Source: JBCCMB01 sp039026555 (GTDB lineage Bacteria > Pseudomonadota > Alphaproteobacteria > Caulobacterales > Hyphomonadaceae). Taken from it: DNA of 14,115 nt. A program made the position numbers and the translations under genes. The first letter of the stretch is position 1. Every line of letters starts with the position of its first letter. The notes beneath the pieces are model-generated. The model saw only the letters and a list, made by a program, of their open reading frames with translations. It searched no databases and was not told the DNA's origin. The stretch covers positions 1 to 14,115 of the forward strand of contig JBCCMB010000066.1 of assembly GCA_039026555.1 (NCBI GenBank), given 5' to 3'. Positions 1 to 7,735 of this stretch are shown here, piece after piece.

Positions 1-6
1 CCGCCG

Positions 7-23
7 CGGCGCGCGGCGCGCCG
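7..23 (-). terminator. Possible gyrA terminator hairpin, cut by window edge
   Basis: Four bases beyond the gyrA TAA stop, CGGCGCG and CGCGCCG form a perfect 7-bp GC stem around a 3-nt loop. Whether a U-tract follows cannot be judged because the window ends 6 bases later, and those bases (CGGCGG on the minus strand) are not T-rich. It may be only a GC-rich palindrome or a Rho-dependent 3' end. Confidence 0.3.
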
Positions 24-27
24 AGCT

Positions 28-2883
28 TTAGTCTTCCGTCGGCGGCGCGTCGTCCATGTCGGCCGCTCCATCGCCCTGATCCGACCCGCTAGAGCCGGTT
101 ATCGGAGTGTCACCGGCGACGTCGTCGCCGACGCCCTCTTCTGTTTGTTCGGCCAAACGTTCAACAGAAACAACACGTTCGTTGTTCGCCGTCCGCAAAA
201 CCATCACGCCTTGCGTCGCACGTCCAGCGATCCGGATCTGGCCGACGGGGCACCGTATGAGCTGTCCCGCATCGGTCACCAACATGATTTCGTCGGTCTC
301 GTCCACCGGGAAGGACGCGGCGAGCTTGCCGCCATTTTGCAATCGATGCGCGATTAGGCCTTTGCCGCCGCGCCCCGTGACACGGTAATCATAGGCCGAA
401 GCGCGCTTACCCATCCCGTCTTCCGTGATCGTGAGAATAAATTGCTCAGCCGCGCCAAGCTCGGCGATCCGCTCGGGCGATAGGGCCGCTTCTTCTTCGG
501 TGTCATCCTCGGCGATGTCGGCGACGGGCTCGACATCGCCCTCTTCTTCGCCGGCGGCGCGGCGCATGGCGGACGCGTGCTTCAGATAAGCGCGGGCTTC
601 CGGCGAGGTCACATCCATGTGGCGTAGCACGGACATGGAGATCACTTCATCCCCCTCCGCCAATCGTATGCCGCGCACGCCGGTTGAGGTGCGACCGGAA
701 AACACGCGGACATCCTCCACCTGGAAGCGAATGCATTGCGCGCTCGCCGTCGTCAGCAACACATCGTCCGTCGGCGCGCAGATGCGAACATCGACGATGC
801 CGTCATTTGGCGCGTCTTCATCTAGCTTCATGGCGATTTTGCCGTTTCGGTTCACCTGAGTGAAATCCGACAGCATATTGCGACGCACGCCGCCTACACG
901 GGTGGCGAAAAGGATGTTGAGCTTGGCGCGCTCCTCCTCATCCTCCGGCAAGGGCATGACGGAGGTGATCGTCTCGCCCTTCTCCAGCGGCAACAAATTG
1001 ACCAACGCCTTGCCGCGCGATTGCGGCGTGCCGGACGGAATGCGCCAAACCTTTTGCTTGTAGACCATGCCGGTGGAGGAGAAGAACAACACTTCCGTGT
1101 GCGTGTTCGCCACGAACAGACGCGTGACGAAGTCTTCATCCTTCGTGCCCATGCCGGAGCGGCCTTTGCCGCCGCGATGTTGGGTCCGATAGCTGTCGAG
1201 CGCGGTCCGCTTGGCGTAGCCTCCGTGCGTGAACATCACGACCATGTCTTCGCGCTCAATAAAGGCTTCATCGTCCAAATCGAGATCGGCTTCGATAAAT
1301 TCAGTGCGGCGTGGGACGGCGAATTGCGTTCTCACCGCGTCCAACTCCGCCTTGATGATGTCCATAATCCGAGGTCGCGACGACAAAATGTCCAGTAAAT
1401 CTGCGATCGTGTCCGCCAGACCACGGGCCTCGTCGCCGATTTCATCCCGGCCCAACGCCGTTAAGCGTTGCAGACGCAAGTCTAGGATGGCGCGCGCTTG
1501 TTCGTCCGAGAGGCGGATCTCGCCATCGCCCGCCACCAAAGTCCGCCGGTCCGCGATCAATTCGATCAAAGGCAGCATGTCTTGAGCCGGCCAGGGATTG
1601 GCCATCAATTCTTCGCGTGCTGTCGCTGGGTCTGGCGCATGCCGAATGATACGGATCACCTCGTCGATATTCGCCACCGCCAACGCCAAACCGACCAAGA
1701 GGTGCGCCCGATTCCGCGCCTTGTTGAGATCATGCTTGGTGCGTCGCGCCACCACTTCCTCTCGGAAGGCGACAAACGCCTGCAGCACGCCGCGCAAACC
1801 CAGCAATTCAGGCCGGCCGCCATTGAGCGCAAGCATGTTGACGCCGAACGAGGTCTGTAATTGCGTATAACGGAACAATTGATTGCGTACGACGTCGGCG
1901 GAGCTGTCGCGCTTTACTTCAATTACGACGCGGACGCCGTCGCGATCGCTCTCGTCGCGGATGTCGGCGATGCCCTCAATCCTCTTTTCGCGCACCAATT
2001 CGGCGATTTTTTCGATTAGAGAGGATTTATTGACCTGATAGGGGATTTCGGTGGCGATTATCGCCTCGCGACCCTGTTTGGTTTCCTCAATATGGGTTTT
2101 GGCGCGCATAATGACCGAGCCGCGACCGGTCATAAGCCCTGATCGTGCGCCTGATCGGCCGATAATCTGGCCGCCTGTGGGGAAATCCGGTCCAGGCACA
2201 ATGTCCAGCAGCGTCGCATCGTCGATCGCAGGATCGTCGATGAACGCGACGGCCGCTTCAATCACCTCTCCCAGATTGTGCGGCGGGATATTGGTCGCCA
2301 TCCCAACAGCGATGCCGCCTGCGCCATTCACCAACAAATTAGGATATTGGGCCGGCACGACGATGGGTTCGCGCTCGGACCCGTCATAATTCTCTTGGAA
2401 ATCGACGGTGTCTTTTTCGATGTCACTTAGGAGGTAGGCCGCTAATTTTTGCAGCTTCACCTCAGTATAGCGCATCGCCGCCGCCGGATCGCCGTCCATC
2501 GAACCGAAATTCCCCTGACCGTCGATCAGGGGCGCGCTCATGGAAAAGTCCTGCGCCATACGCACCAAGGCGTCATAAACGGCGCTATCGCCATGCGGGT
2601 GGTACTTACCGATCACCTCGCCAACGACGCGGGCGGATTTGCGATACTGCTTGTCGTGCGTAAATCCGCTTTCATGCATGGCGTAAAGAATACGCCGATG
2701 CACCGGTTTCAGACCGTCGCGAACATCCGGCAGCGCGCGGCTGACAATCACGCTCATCGCATAATCGAGATAGGATTTCTTCAATTCGTCCGAGATGGAG
2801 ATCGGCGAAACGCCGTCTTCAGGGCCCAAAGGCGGCTCTGAACCATCAGGCGTGTCGGGGGGAAGATCGATATCGTCGCTCAA
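28..2883 (-). CDS. gyrA: DNA gyrase subunit A
   Basis: Subunit A of the type IIA topoisomerase that introduces negative supercoils; it cuts and rejoins DNA as an A2B2 complex with GyrB. After a 25-residue acidic N-terminal extension comes the family start SPISISDELKKSYLDYAMS. The breakage domain has the active-site pair R138-Y139 (AAMRYTE) and the quinolone-determining motif HPHGDSAVYD, with Ser100 and Asp104 at the E. coli S83 and D87 positions, so no classical resistance change is seen there. The GyrA box is QHRGGKG near residue 567, at the start of the C-terminal DNA-wrapping domain. A degenerate GRGGKG lies near 837, and an acidic insert of about 50 residues (about 757-808) interrupts the domain. 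At 951 aa it is longer than E. coli GyrA (875), mainly through this insert and both acidic ends. The start is TTG: no ATG or GTG lies between it and an upstream in-frame TGA, and no good Shine-Dalgarno is visible. Confidence 0.98.
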   Translation of the reverse strand: MSDDIDLPPDTPDGSEPPLGPEDGVSPISISDELKKSYLDYAMSVIVSRALPDVRDGLKPVHRRILYAMHESGFTHDKQYRKSARVVGEVIGKYHPHGDSAVYDALVRMAQDFSMSAPLIDGQGNFGSMDGDPAAAMRYTEVKLQKLAAYLLSDIEKDTVDFQENYDGSEREPIVVPAQYPNLLVNGAGGIAVGMATNIPPHNLGEVIEAAVAFIDDPAIDDATLLDIVPGPDFPTGGQIIGRSGARSGLMTGRGSVIMRAKTHIEETKQGREAIIATEIPYQVNKSSLIEKIAELVREKRIEGIADIRDESDRDGVRVVIEVKRDSSADVVRNQLFRYTQLQTSFGVNMLALNGGRPELLGLRGVLQAFVAFREEVVARRTKHDLNKARNRAHLLVGLALAVANIDEVIRIIRHAPDPATAREELMANPWPAQDMLPLIELIADRRTLVAGDGEIRLSDEQARAILDLRLQRLTALGRDEIGDEARGLADTIADLLDILSSRPRIMDIIKAELDAVRTQFAVPRRTEFIEADLDLDDEAFIEREDMVVMFTHGGYAKRTALDSYRTQHRGGKGRSGMGTKDEDFVTRLFVANTHTEVLFFSSTGMVYKQKVWRIPSGTPQSRGKALVNLLPLEKGETITSVMPLPEDEEERAKLNILFATRVGGVRRNMLSDFTQVNRNGKIAMKLDEDAPNDGIVDVRICAPTDDVLLTTASAQCIRFQVEDVRVFSGRTSTGVRGIRLAEGDEVISMSVLRHMDVTSPEARAYLKHASAMRRAAGEEEGDVEPVADIAEDDTEEEAALSPERIAELGAAEQFILTITEDGMGKRASAYDYRVTGRGGKGLIAHRLQNGGKLAASFPVDETDEIMLVTDAGQLIRCPVGQIRIAGRATQGVMVLRTANNERVVSVERLAEQTEEGVGDDVAGDTPITGSSGSDQGDGAADMDDAPPTED

Positions 2884-2906
2884 GTCTATATCGCCAATGT
2901 ATGAAA

Positions 2907-2923
2907 GGCGGCCGCCGGCCGCC
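2907..2923 (-). promoter_or_regulatory. GC hairpin in the gyrA leader
   Basis: GGCGGCC and GGCCGCC form a perfect 7-bp, all-GC stem with a 3-nt loop. It lies 23 bases upstream of the gyrA TTG start. On the gyrA strand it is preceded by a run of seven T and followed by only three T, so it is a poor intrinsic terminator for either direction. A role in gyrA mRNA stability or translation is inference. Confidence 0.4.
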
Positions 2924-2945
2924 CAAAAAAAGGATTCGTGTCAGT

Positions 2946-2975
2946 ATTTTAGCCGGTTTTACAGTGTCGACACAA
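2946..2975 (-). promoter_or_regulatory. Candidate gyrA promoter
   Basis: Read on the minus strand, TTGTGT (2970-2975), an 18-nt spacer and TAAAAT (2946-2951) resemble a sigma-70 promoter. The -10 matches TATAAT at 5 of 6 positions; the -35 matches at only 3 of 6. The perfect 10-bp palindrome GTGTCGACAC (2964-2973) overlaps the -35 and could be an operator. The predicted leader is about 55 nt and contains the GC hairpin. Confidence 0.4.
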
Positions 2976-3023
2976 ATAGCAATCTGCATGTCGGCCGCAC
3001 TAGGTCCGAAGCGACGCAAATTG

Positions 3024-3035
3024 GCATGAACATGC
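3024..3035. repeat. Inverted repeat GCATG-AA-CATGC upstream of yghU
   Basis: A perfect 5+5 inverted repeat with a 2-nt centre lies 65 bases upstream of the yghU-like start, in the 216-bp divergent gyrA/yghU spacer. Its symmetry and place suit a small operator, but it is short enough to occur by chance. No convincing -35/-10 pair for the plus-strand gene was found nearby. Confidence 0.25.
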
Positions 3036-3099
3036 TTGCATTTTCCGCCCGAGCCCCCGACAAAATGGCGGAGACACGGACGCACAGAAAGGACGCGCG

Positions 3100-3987
3100 A
3101 TGACCGACGCAAATGAGACAACGGACGATTACGTGCCGCCAAAAGTTTGGACATGGGACAAGGAGAGCAGCGGCCGCTTCGCAAACATTAATCGTCCCAT
3201 CGCCGGTCCCACGCACGAGAAGGACTTGCCGGTTGGAAAGCATCCATTGCAGCTTTATTCCTTGGCCACGCCCAATGGGGCGAAAGCGACGATCATGCTG
3301 GAGGAATTGCTGGCGCTGGGTCATACCGGCGCAGAATACGACGCCTGGCTCATTAATATCCGCGAAGGGGAGCAATTCTCCAGCGGCTATGTCGACCTAA
3401 ATCCGAACTCCAAAATTCCTGTCATGGCGGACCATTCGTCCGACCCTGTGATCCGTGTGTTTGAAAGCGCATCCATCCTTTTCTACCTCGCAGAGAAATT
3501 CGGCGCGTTCCTGCCCGAAGATCCGGCAAAACGCACCGAAACAATGAATTGGGTGTTTTGGCAGATGGGCGCAGCCCCTTATCTCGGCGGCGGCTTTGGT
3601 CATTTCTACGCCTATGCGCCCGTCAAACTGGCCTATCCGATCGATCGGTTCGCGATGGAGGTGAAGCGTCAGCTCGACGTGCTCGATCGGAATCTGGCTG
3701 ATCGCGAATACATTATCGGCGATGAGTATACGATCGCCGATATCGCCATTTGCCCCTGGTATGGCTCACTCGCGAAAGGCTTGATGTATGAGGGCGGCGA
3801 ATTCCTCAGCGTTCACGAATACAAAAACGTCATCCGCTGGACGGACCAGGTGTTCGAACGCCCCGCAGTACAACGTGGTCGGATGGTCAACCGCCCCTGG
3901 GGCGAGTCGTCTTCTCAACTGCATGAACGCCATGACGCGTCGGACTTTGAGTTGAAGACGCAGGACAAAGTCGAAGCGGCCGAATAG
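3100..3987 (+). CDS. yghU: YghU-type glutathione-dependent disulfide-bond oxidoreductase (GST Nu-class)
   Basis: A cytosolic glutathione-transferase-fold enzyme. E. coli YghU binds two glutathione molecules per active site and reduces organic peroxides and disulfides. The 295-residue sequence follows E. coli YghU (288) closely along its length as I remember it: N-terminal KVWTWD and FANINRPIAGPTHEK, the HPLQLYSLATPNG strand opening the thioredoxin domain (about 48-136), cis-proline NSKIP (P107), and the gamma-glutamyl-binding pair E122-S123. The all-helical domain follows (about 145-265), including GGGFGHFY and the folding motif GDEYTIADIA, then the QLHERHDASDFE tail. The ATG start has the Shine-Dalgarno AAAGGA (3088-3093) at 6 nt. 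It is monocistronic, divergent from gyrA and convergent with ssb. A role in peroxide or thiol homeostasis is family knowledge; the physiological substrate is not known. Confidence 0.95.
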   Translation: MTDANETTDDYVPPKVWTWDKESSGRFANINRPIAGPTHEKDLPVGKHPLQLYSLATPNGAKATIMLEELLALGHTGAEYDAWLINIREGEQFSSGYVDLNPNSKIPVMADHSSDPVIRVFESASILFYLAEKFGAFLPEDPAKRTETMNWVFWQMGAAPYLGGGFGHFYAYAPVKLAYPIDRFAMEVKRQLDVLDRNLADREYIIGDEYTIADIAICPWYGSLAKGLMYEGGEFLSVHEYKNVIRWTDQVFERPAVQRGRMVNRPWGESSSQLHERHDASDFELKTQDKVEAAE

Positions 3988-4003
3988 GCGTCTCAACGAT
4001 TAT

Positions 4004-4032
4004 CCTGGCGCGGCGGAGTTATCCGCGCCAGG
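4004..4032. terminator. Hairpin between convergent yghU and ssb
   Basis: CCTGGCGCGG (4004-4013) pairs perfectly with CCGCGCCAGG (4023-4032) around a 9-nt loop, 17 bases after the yghU stop. It is placed to end both yghU (plus) and ssb (minus). No run of T follows on either strand, so termination would be weak or assisted by other factors. The structure is clear; the function is inferred. Confidence 0.5.
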
Positions 4033-4099
4033 TTCATCGCCGTCTGCCACACCATGGACGGCCTCACCGCATCTTTAGATCAGAGACAAGGCCTCACGC

Positions 4100-4597
4100 C
4101 TAGAACGGGATCTCGTCGTCTAGATCTTGTGAGAAATCCTCACGTGGCCCGTCCATCTGACGCGCTCCGCCGCCTTGTCCACCGCCATAACCGCGATCGT
4201 CCGACACGCGCCCGCCGCCTGCGCCAGCGCTCATTCCGCCGCCGTCACGGCCGTCGAGCATTTGTAAAGTGGAGTTAAACCCACGCAGCACCACTTCGGT
4301 GGAGTATTTTTCCTGACCTGATTGATCTGTCCATTTGCGAGTCTCCAACTGGCCCTCAAGGTAAACCTTCGAGCCTTTGCGAAGATATTGCTCGCACACC
4401 CGCACAAGACCTTCGGAGAAAATCACCACGCGGTGCCATTCGGTCTTCTCACGCCGCTCGCCAGAGCCCTTGTCGCGCCAATTTTCCGACGTTGCGACCG
4501 ACAGATTGCAGACCTGGCCGCCGCTCGGCAATTGGCGCACTTCCGGGTCTCGGCCCAGATTGCCGACAAGAATTACTTTGTTCACCGAACCGGCCAT
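4100..4597 (-). CDS. ssb: Single-stranded DNA-binding protein
   Basis: Homotetrameric SSB that coats ssDNA in replication, recombination and repair and recruits partners through its C-terminal tip. The OB fold (about 1-115) starts NKVILVGNLGRDPEVR and carries aromatic contacts such as W40, W54 and W89. A Gly-rich disordered linker (about 117-150) leads to the acidic tip ending DDEIPF, the conserved motif that docks RecQ, RecO, the chi subunit and others. At 165 aa it has normal bacterial SSB length, with all key parts intact. The ATG is preceded by GAAGGAA (AAGGA at 4605-4609) at 7 nt. It has its own promoter with a LexA box, so SOS induction is expected. In many alphaproteobacteria ssb lies divergent to uvrA and near gyrA; here a glycosylation cassette separates it from uvrA. 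Confidence 0.97.
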   Translation of the reverse strand: MAGSVNKVILVGNLGRDPEVRQLPSGGQVCNLSVATSENWRDKGSGERREKTEWHRVVIFSEGLVRVCEQYLRKGSKVYLEGQLETRKWTDQSGQEKYSTEVVLRGFNSTLQMLDGRDGGGMSAGAGGGRVSDDRGYGGGQGGGARQMDGPREDFSQDLDDEIPF

Positions 4598-4704
4598 CGC
4601 CTATTCCTTCATGCGTCGCGTTAAGGTTAGCGGCGAACACTAGCCCGCCGACGTCCCCAAGAACAGCGAAGCGACAGCCGCTCCACAGATTCCTACCGCA
4701 GACA

Positions 4705-4733
4705 CAGATATGTTCTTTATTTGTTCTTGTCAA
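4705..4733 (-). promoter_or_regulatory. Sigma-70-like promoter of ssb
   Basis: On the minus strand a perfect TTGACA (4728-4733) is followed after exactly 17 nt by TATCTG (4705-4710; 4 of 6 matches to TATAAT). The spacer is almost wholly the LexA box. Predicted transcription begins near 4698, giving a leader of about 100 nt before the ssb ATG. Confidence 0.75.
4712..4726. promoter_or_regulatory. LexA (SOS) box of ssb
   Basis: GTTC-TTTATTT-GTTC on the plus strand is an exact match to the alphaproteobacterial LexA operator, a direct repeat GTTC-N7-GTTC. It fills the spacer between the ssb -35 and -10, where bound LexA would block RNA polymerase. A near-identical copy sits upstream of uvrA. Confidence 0.88.
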
Positions 4734-4771
4734 TTGAATGTCAGCCGCCGGCGTGGCGTCTCAGCATCACC

Positions 4772-6622
4772 TTAGCGCGTGCTGGGCGCGTCGTTCAGGC
4801 GTCCCCTGAGCTGCGGCGCCGCATCTAAAACAACGTCCTCATCAGCGCTTTGGACTCGATAGACCTTGGCTTGGATGTCGTCTGCATAAACGGGGATCAG
4901 ATACGCCGGCGGCCGATGCGCGATGAGTTCCGCCAACAATCCGTCGGGAGAATAAGACGGCACTTTCGTTGACGCCGTCGCCATACAGACAAAGACATAA
5001 TCAACGCGGGCGGCGTGGAGCGACGCAAGCGCCGTCTCCGGACTGGCCGTAAAAATCGTCAGCGCAGCCTCGATACCTTTTGCATTACGATGATAATTGC
5101 CGTCGAGCGCGCTGTGATCGGTCTCTCTAAGCAGGAATGGCGTATCATCCGGCGACGCCAAAACACGCCCGGTCGCCAAAGAGTTTAGCGTCGCCGCCAC
5201 TTTCGGATCGTGGCAAGACGCCTTGTCCATTTCGACGGATTGGGTCGAGGTCAAGGCCGCCGACGGGATCGACCACATGAACGGAATGGAGGCGGCCAGC
5301 GCCGCGATGTAGCCAACACCGCCCCGCTGCTTTTGCCTGGAACCGACGAACAAAGCGCCGACCCAGGCCGCGAGCGGCGCGAACGCGAAGAGATGAGCGA
5401 AGATGAAAAACCTTATCTGCAGGAACGTGAGCGCAACCGAGGTCAGCAACAAAGCAAGCATCAATCCGCTTGACCGCCAGTTTTCCGGCGTCCGCGGCCC
5501 GCGCCACAAGGCGGCGCCGACGACGCAAAGCGCAAGGACAGCAACGCCAATACGATAGAATGCACCAGCCAGACTTTCGGCGTCACTCGATATTAGCGGA
5601 CGCGCTTCCTTCACATCCGCCAACCAAAGCGTCTGGACAATTTCAGGCAGATCGCTCAGCGGATTTGAAAGGCATTGAGGCGCTTCTATTTTCAGCAAGC
5701 AAAGACAGATGGCGCCTAAGATGGTGATCATCGCTAAACGGAGCGGGAGGCGAACGCCCGACGCGCCGGCGGCGATCGCCGCAAGCCCTAAGCCGCCGGC
5801 GCCGCCCGCCAAGACCGTAATCCGCGAGAGCGCGTCGCAATAATTCACGCTGTAAGACGTCGGAGCGACAGTGGCGAAAAAGCTCGCAGCCAGCACGCCG
5901 GAAAAACTGACGCCAAACGCGATTGTTCCGCGACGGGCCTTAGACCCCGTCAACGCCCAATTGGCGGCGAAGAAGGCGCAAAATATGCAGACGAAGAGAT
6001 AAACCTCCGCACCCGTTGCGACCGAGGCGGCTAGAGCGGCGCCAGACGCCGCGTAAGATCTCGCCCGCATCGCAGGATCTAGCGCCGCGCCTAGAGAAAG
6101 GGCGAGCAATCCGAGTTGGACATTGTGATGATCGATTGCGCCCGGCGCAAAGCGATAATGTATCGCGAGAATTAGGACGAGCAGCAGAACCGCGAAAGGT
6201 CTGGCGGCGCGCCCGCCGAACCTTTCCGCCGCCGTTAGAAGACCGAAAAACACCAACACTAGCGTGATTGGCGGCCATAAACTATACGCCAAAATCAGAG
6301 CAGTTTCCGACGAGACGAAGAGACCGAATATCCAGGTCAATGCGATGATGGGCGCATCGACCAAGCGCGACCAATGCATCGGCACGCCATCAAGGCCCAT
6401 TCGATTCTGAGACACGTCGAACCAGTTTTGCCCGGCCAAAAAATCGCGAATCTGCAGCAATCGCATGCCGTCATCGCTGTCGGGACCGATTAAACCCAGC
6501 CGCCCTAAAGACCAAGCTATCAAAACTTGAACACAGATGAGCGACAGCACTATGAGCGCCAATGTGCGCCCCGTCAGCACTCGATTGTCAGTTATGTCCG
6601 TCAATTCGCTCTTCGCCCGCAA
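4772..6622 (-). CDS. GT-C-like polytopic membrane glycosyltransferase (STT3-like layout)
   Basis: A 616-residue inner-membrane protein, probably a polyprenyl-phosphate-sugar-dependent transferase acting on the periplasmic side. The first membrane helix (about 18-40) is followed by the acidic loop motif PDSDDGMR (D48, D50, D51), then FDVSQNR and PMHWSRLVD. A second motif, GAIDHHNVQ (D164), opens the next outer loop. About ten further hydrophobic segments run to residue 455, including RFFIFAHLFAFAPLAAW. A soluble domain (about 465-616) contains GNYHRN. D/DD in the first loop and DHH in the second are the pattern of GT-C enzymes such as STT3/AglB. I recall similar uncharacterised alphaproteobacterial proteins. 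Acceptor and sugar are unknown. The start is TTG, with AGGAG only 3 nt upstream, so the true start is uncertain; later in-frame TTG and GTG codons exist. It is divergent from the GT2 operon and reads towards ssb without a clear terminator. Confidence 0.72.
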   Translation of the reverse strand: MRAKSELTDITDNRVLTGRTLALIVLSLICVQVLIAWSLGRLGLIGPDSDDGMRLLQIRDFLAGQNWFDVSQNRMGLDGVPMHWSRLVDAPIIALTWIFGLFVSSETALILAYSLWPPITLVLVFFGLLTAAERFGGRAARPFAVLLLVLILAIHYRFAPGAIDHHNVQLGLLALSLGAALDPAMRARSYAASGAALAASVATGAEVYLFVCIFCAFFAANWALTGSKARRGTIAFGVSFSGVLAASFFATVAPTSYSVNYCDALSRITVLAGGAGGLGLAAIAAGASGVRLPLRLAMITILGAICLCLLKIEAPQCLSNPLSDLPEIVQTLWLADVKEARPLISSDAESLAGAFYRIGVAVLALCVVGAALWRGPRTPENWRSSGLMLALLLTSVALTFLQIRFFIFAHLFAFAPLAAWVGALFVGSRQKQRGGVGYIAALAASIPFMWSIPSAALTSTQSVEMDKASCHDPKVAATLNSLATGRVLASPDDTPFLLRETDHSALDGNYHRNAKGIEAALTIFTASPETALASLHAARVDYVFVCMATASTKVPSYSPDGLLAELIAHRPPAYLIPVYADDIQAKVYRVQSADEDVVLDAAPQLRGRLNDAPSTR

Positions 6623-6648
6623 TCGCTCCTAAGCGGCCGAAACGTAAA

Positions 6649-6663
6649 CTTAACCGGCTTAAG
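6649..6663. promoter_or_regulatory. Palindrome between the divergent glycosylation units
   Basis: CTTAA-CCGGC-TTAAG is a 5+5 inverted repeat in the 78-bp spacer (6623-6700) between the GT-C and GT2 starts. Both transcripts must start in or near this AT-richer patch, so it could be a shared operator. The TTAA half-sites recall CtrA, but the spacing is 5 rather than 7. No clear -35/-10 pair was identified on either strand. Confidence 0.3.
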
Positions 6664-6700
6664 ATAAGAAAAACGACAGTGCAATTGAGGAGCCCCCCGC

Positions 6701-7735
6701 GTGTTGGACCCCCGTTTTCCGGACATAAGCCTCGCCGTGCTGTTGCCCTGCTTCAACGAAGGGCGGTCCATCGCTTCGGTCGTGACGGATTTTCGCATCG
6801 CGCTGCCGAGCGCACGCATATATGTCTATGACAACAACTCCACAGACGACACCGCCGCGGAAGCCGCACGCGCCGGCGCGATCGTCGCCTCGTCGCGTCG
6901 TCAGGGTAAGGGCAATGTCGTCCGCCAAATGTTCACCGACATTGAGGCGGATATCTACATTATGGCCGATGGCGACGGCACATACGACGCCGCCGCCGCG
7001 CCGCAAATGGTCAAAGCGCTGCTAGCCGATCGGCTTGACATGGTGGTCGGCGTCCGCCGCGACGTCACGAAAGACGCGGGCCGCAAAGGTCATGCGCTCG
7101 GCAACAAACTCTTTAATAAAATCTACAAAGCCGTTTTCGGAAACGACTTCACGGATATCTTCTCAGGCTATCGCGTGTTCACCCGGCGCTTCGCCAAAAG
7201 CTTCCCAGCGCAATCGCCGGGCTTTGAGATCGAAACCGAAATGTCGGTCCACGCCTCAACCCTGCGTTTGCCAGTGGCTGAGATTCCTTTTGAGTATGGC
7301 CGACGCGCGGACGGCTCCGCCAGCAAGCTGTCCACCTTCCGGGACGGCTTCCGAATTCTGCGTATGATCGCGATGCTGATGAAGGAGACGCGTCCCTTCG
7401 TATTCTTCAGCTATTTGGCCTTGGCTCTAATGAGCGCGTCGGCGTTCTTCGCCATTCCGGTCCTGCGCGAATACTTTGCGACAGGCTTAGTGGAGCAGAT
7501 GCCCAAATGGGTCGCCGCGATGACATTGCTGCTAAGCGCAATGATGGTGTTTATCGCCGGCGTCGTTCTAGACAGCGTCGCGCGCGGTCGAGCAGAGCAA
7601 AAGCGTTTTCACTATCTGTCGATCACGCCAGCGAGGGGCGAACAATTTCGCGGCGACGCCACGCAGCTTCATGATCGCCGCGATCCAGCCGCAGCGCCCG
7701 GCTTGCCCGACGCTCGGGAGACCGCCGCCGGATGA
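6701..7735 (+). CDS. GT2 polyprenyl-phosphate glycosyltransferase (DPM1/GtrB-like, two C-terminal TM helices)
   Basis: Probably transfers a sugar from a nucleotide donor to undecaprenyl phosphate at the cytosolic face. The GT-A domain (about 8-225) shows AVLLPCFNEG, DNNSTDDT, KGNVVR, the metal- and nucleotide-binding DGDGTYD (90-96), GNDFTDIFSGYRVF and the acceptor-loop signature DGSASKLSTFRDGFRIL (about 204-220), a hallmark of dolichol/polyprenyl-phosphate sugar synthases. Two hydrophobic helices (about 232-253 and 268-290) match the GtrB/ArnC-type membrane anchor. A disordered Arg/Asp/Ala/Pro-rich tail (about 310-344) follows. The GTG start is supported by GAGGAG (6687-6692) at 8 nt. The stop overlaps the next gene's ATG. 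The sugar is not predictable from sequence. Confidence 0.88.
   Translation: MLDPRFPDISLAVLLPCFNEGRSIASVVTDFRIALPSARIYVYDNNSTDDTAAEAARAGAIVASSRRQGKGNVVRQMFTDIEADIYIMADGDGTYDAAAAPQMVKALLADRLDMVVGVRRDVTKDAGRKGHALGNKLFNKIYKAVFGNDFTDIFSGYRVFTRRFAKSFPAQSPGFEIETEMSVHASTLRLPVAEIPFEYGRRADGSASKLSTFRDGFRILRMIAMLMKETRPFVFFSYLALALMSASAFFAIPVLREYFATGLVEQMPKWVAAMTLLLSAMMVFIAGVVLDSVARGRAEQKRFHYLSITPARGEQFRGDATQLHDRRDPAAAPGLPDARETAAG

Noticed and set aside
260..330. C-terminal part of gyrA as a separate or frameshifted gene
   Set aside because: The frame is continuous through the wrapping domain to the acidic tail and shows normal beta-pinwheel repeats.
107..2841. Many plus-strand open frames opposite gyrA
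   Set aside because: They are shadow frames of a conserved gene, with Arg/Ser/Ala-rich low-complexity products and no domain pattern.
2907..2930. Intrinsic terminator in the gyrA/yghU spacer
   Set aside because: The hairpin is strong, but the homopolymer run is on the wrong side: A follows on plus, and T precedes on minus. No gene ends there.
4746..4758. Terminator between the GT-C gene and ssb
   Set aside because: A 4-bp stem (CGCC/GGCG) with no T-tract on the minus strand is too weak to support.
6650..6662. TTAA-N5-TTAA as a CtrA binding site
   Set aside because: The CtrA consensus needs a 7-nt spacer (TTAA-N7-TTAA); here it is 5. It is kept only as a generic palindrome.
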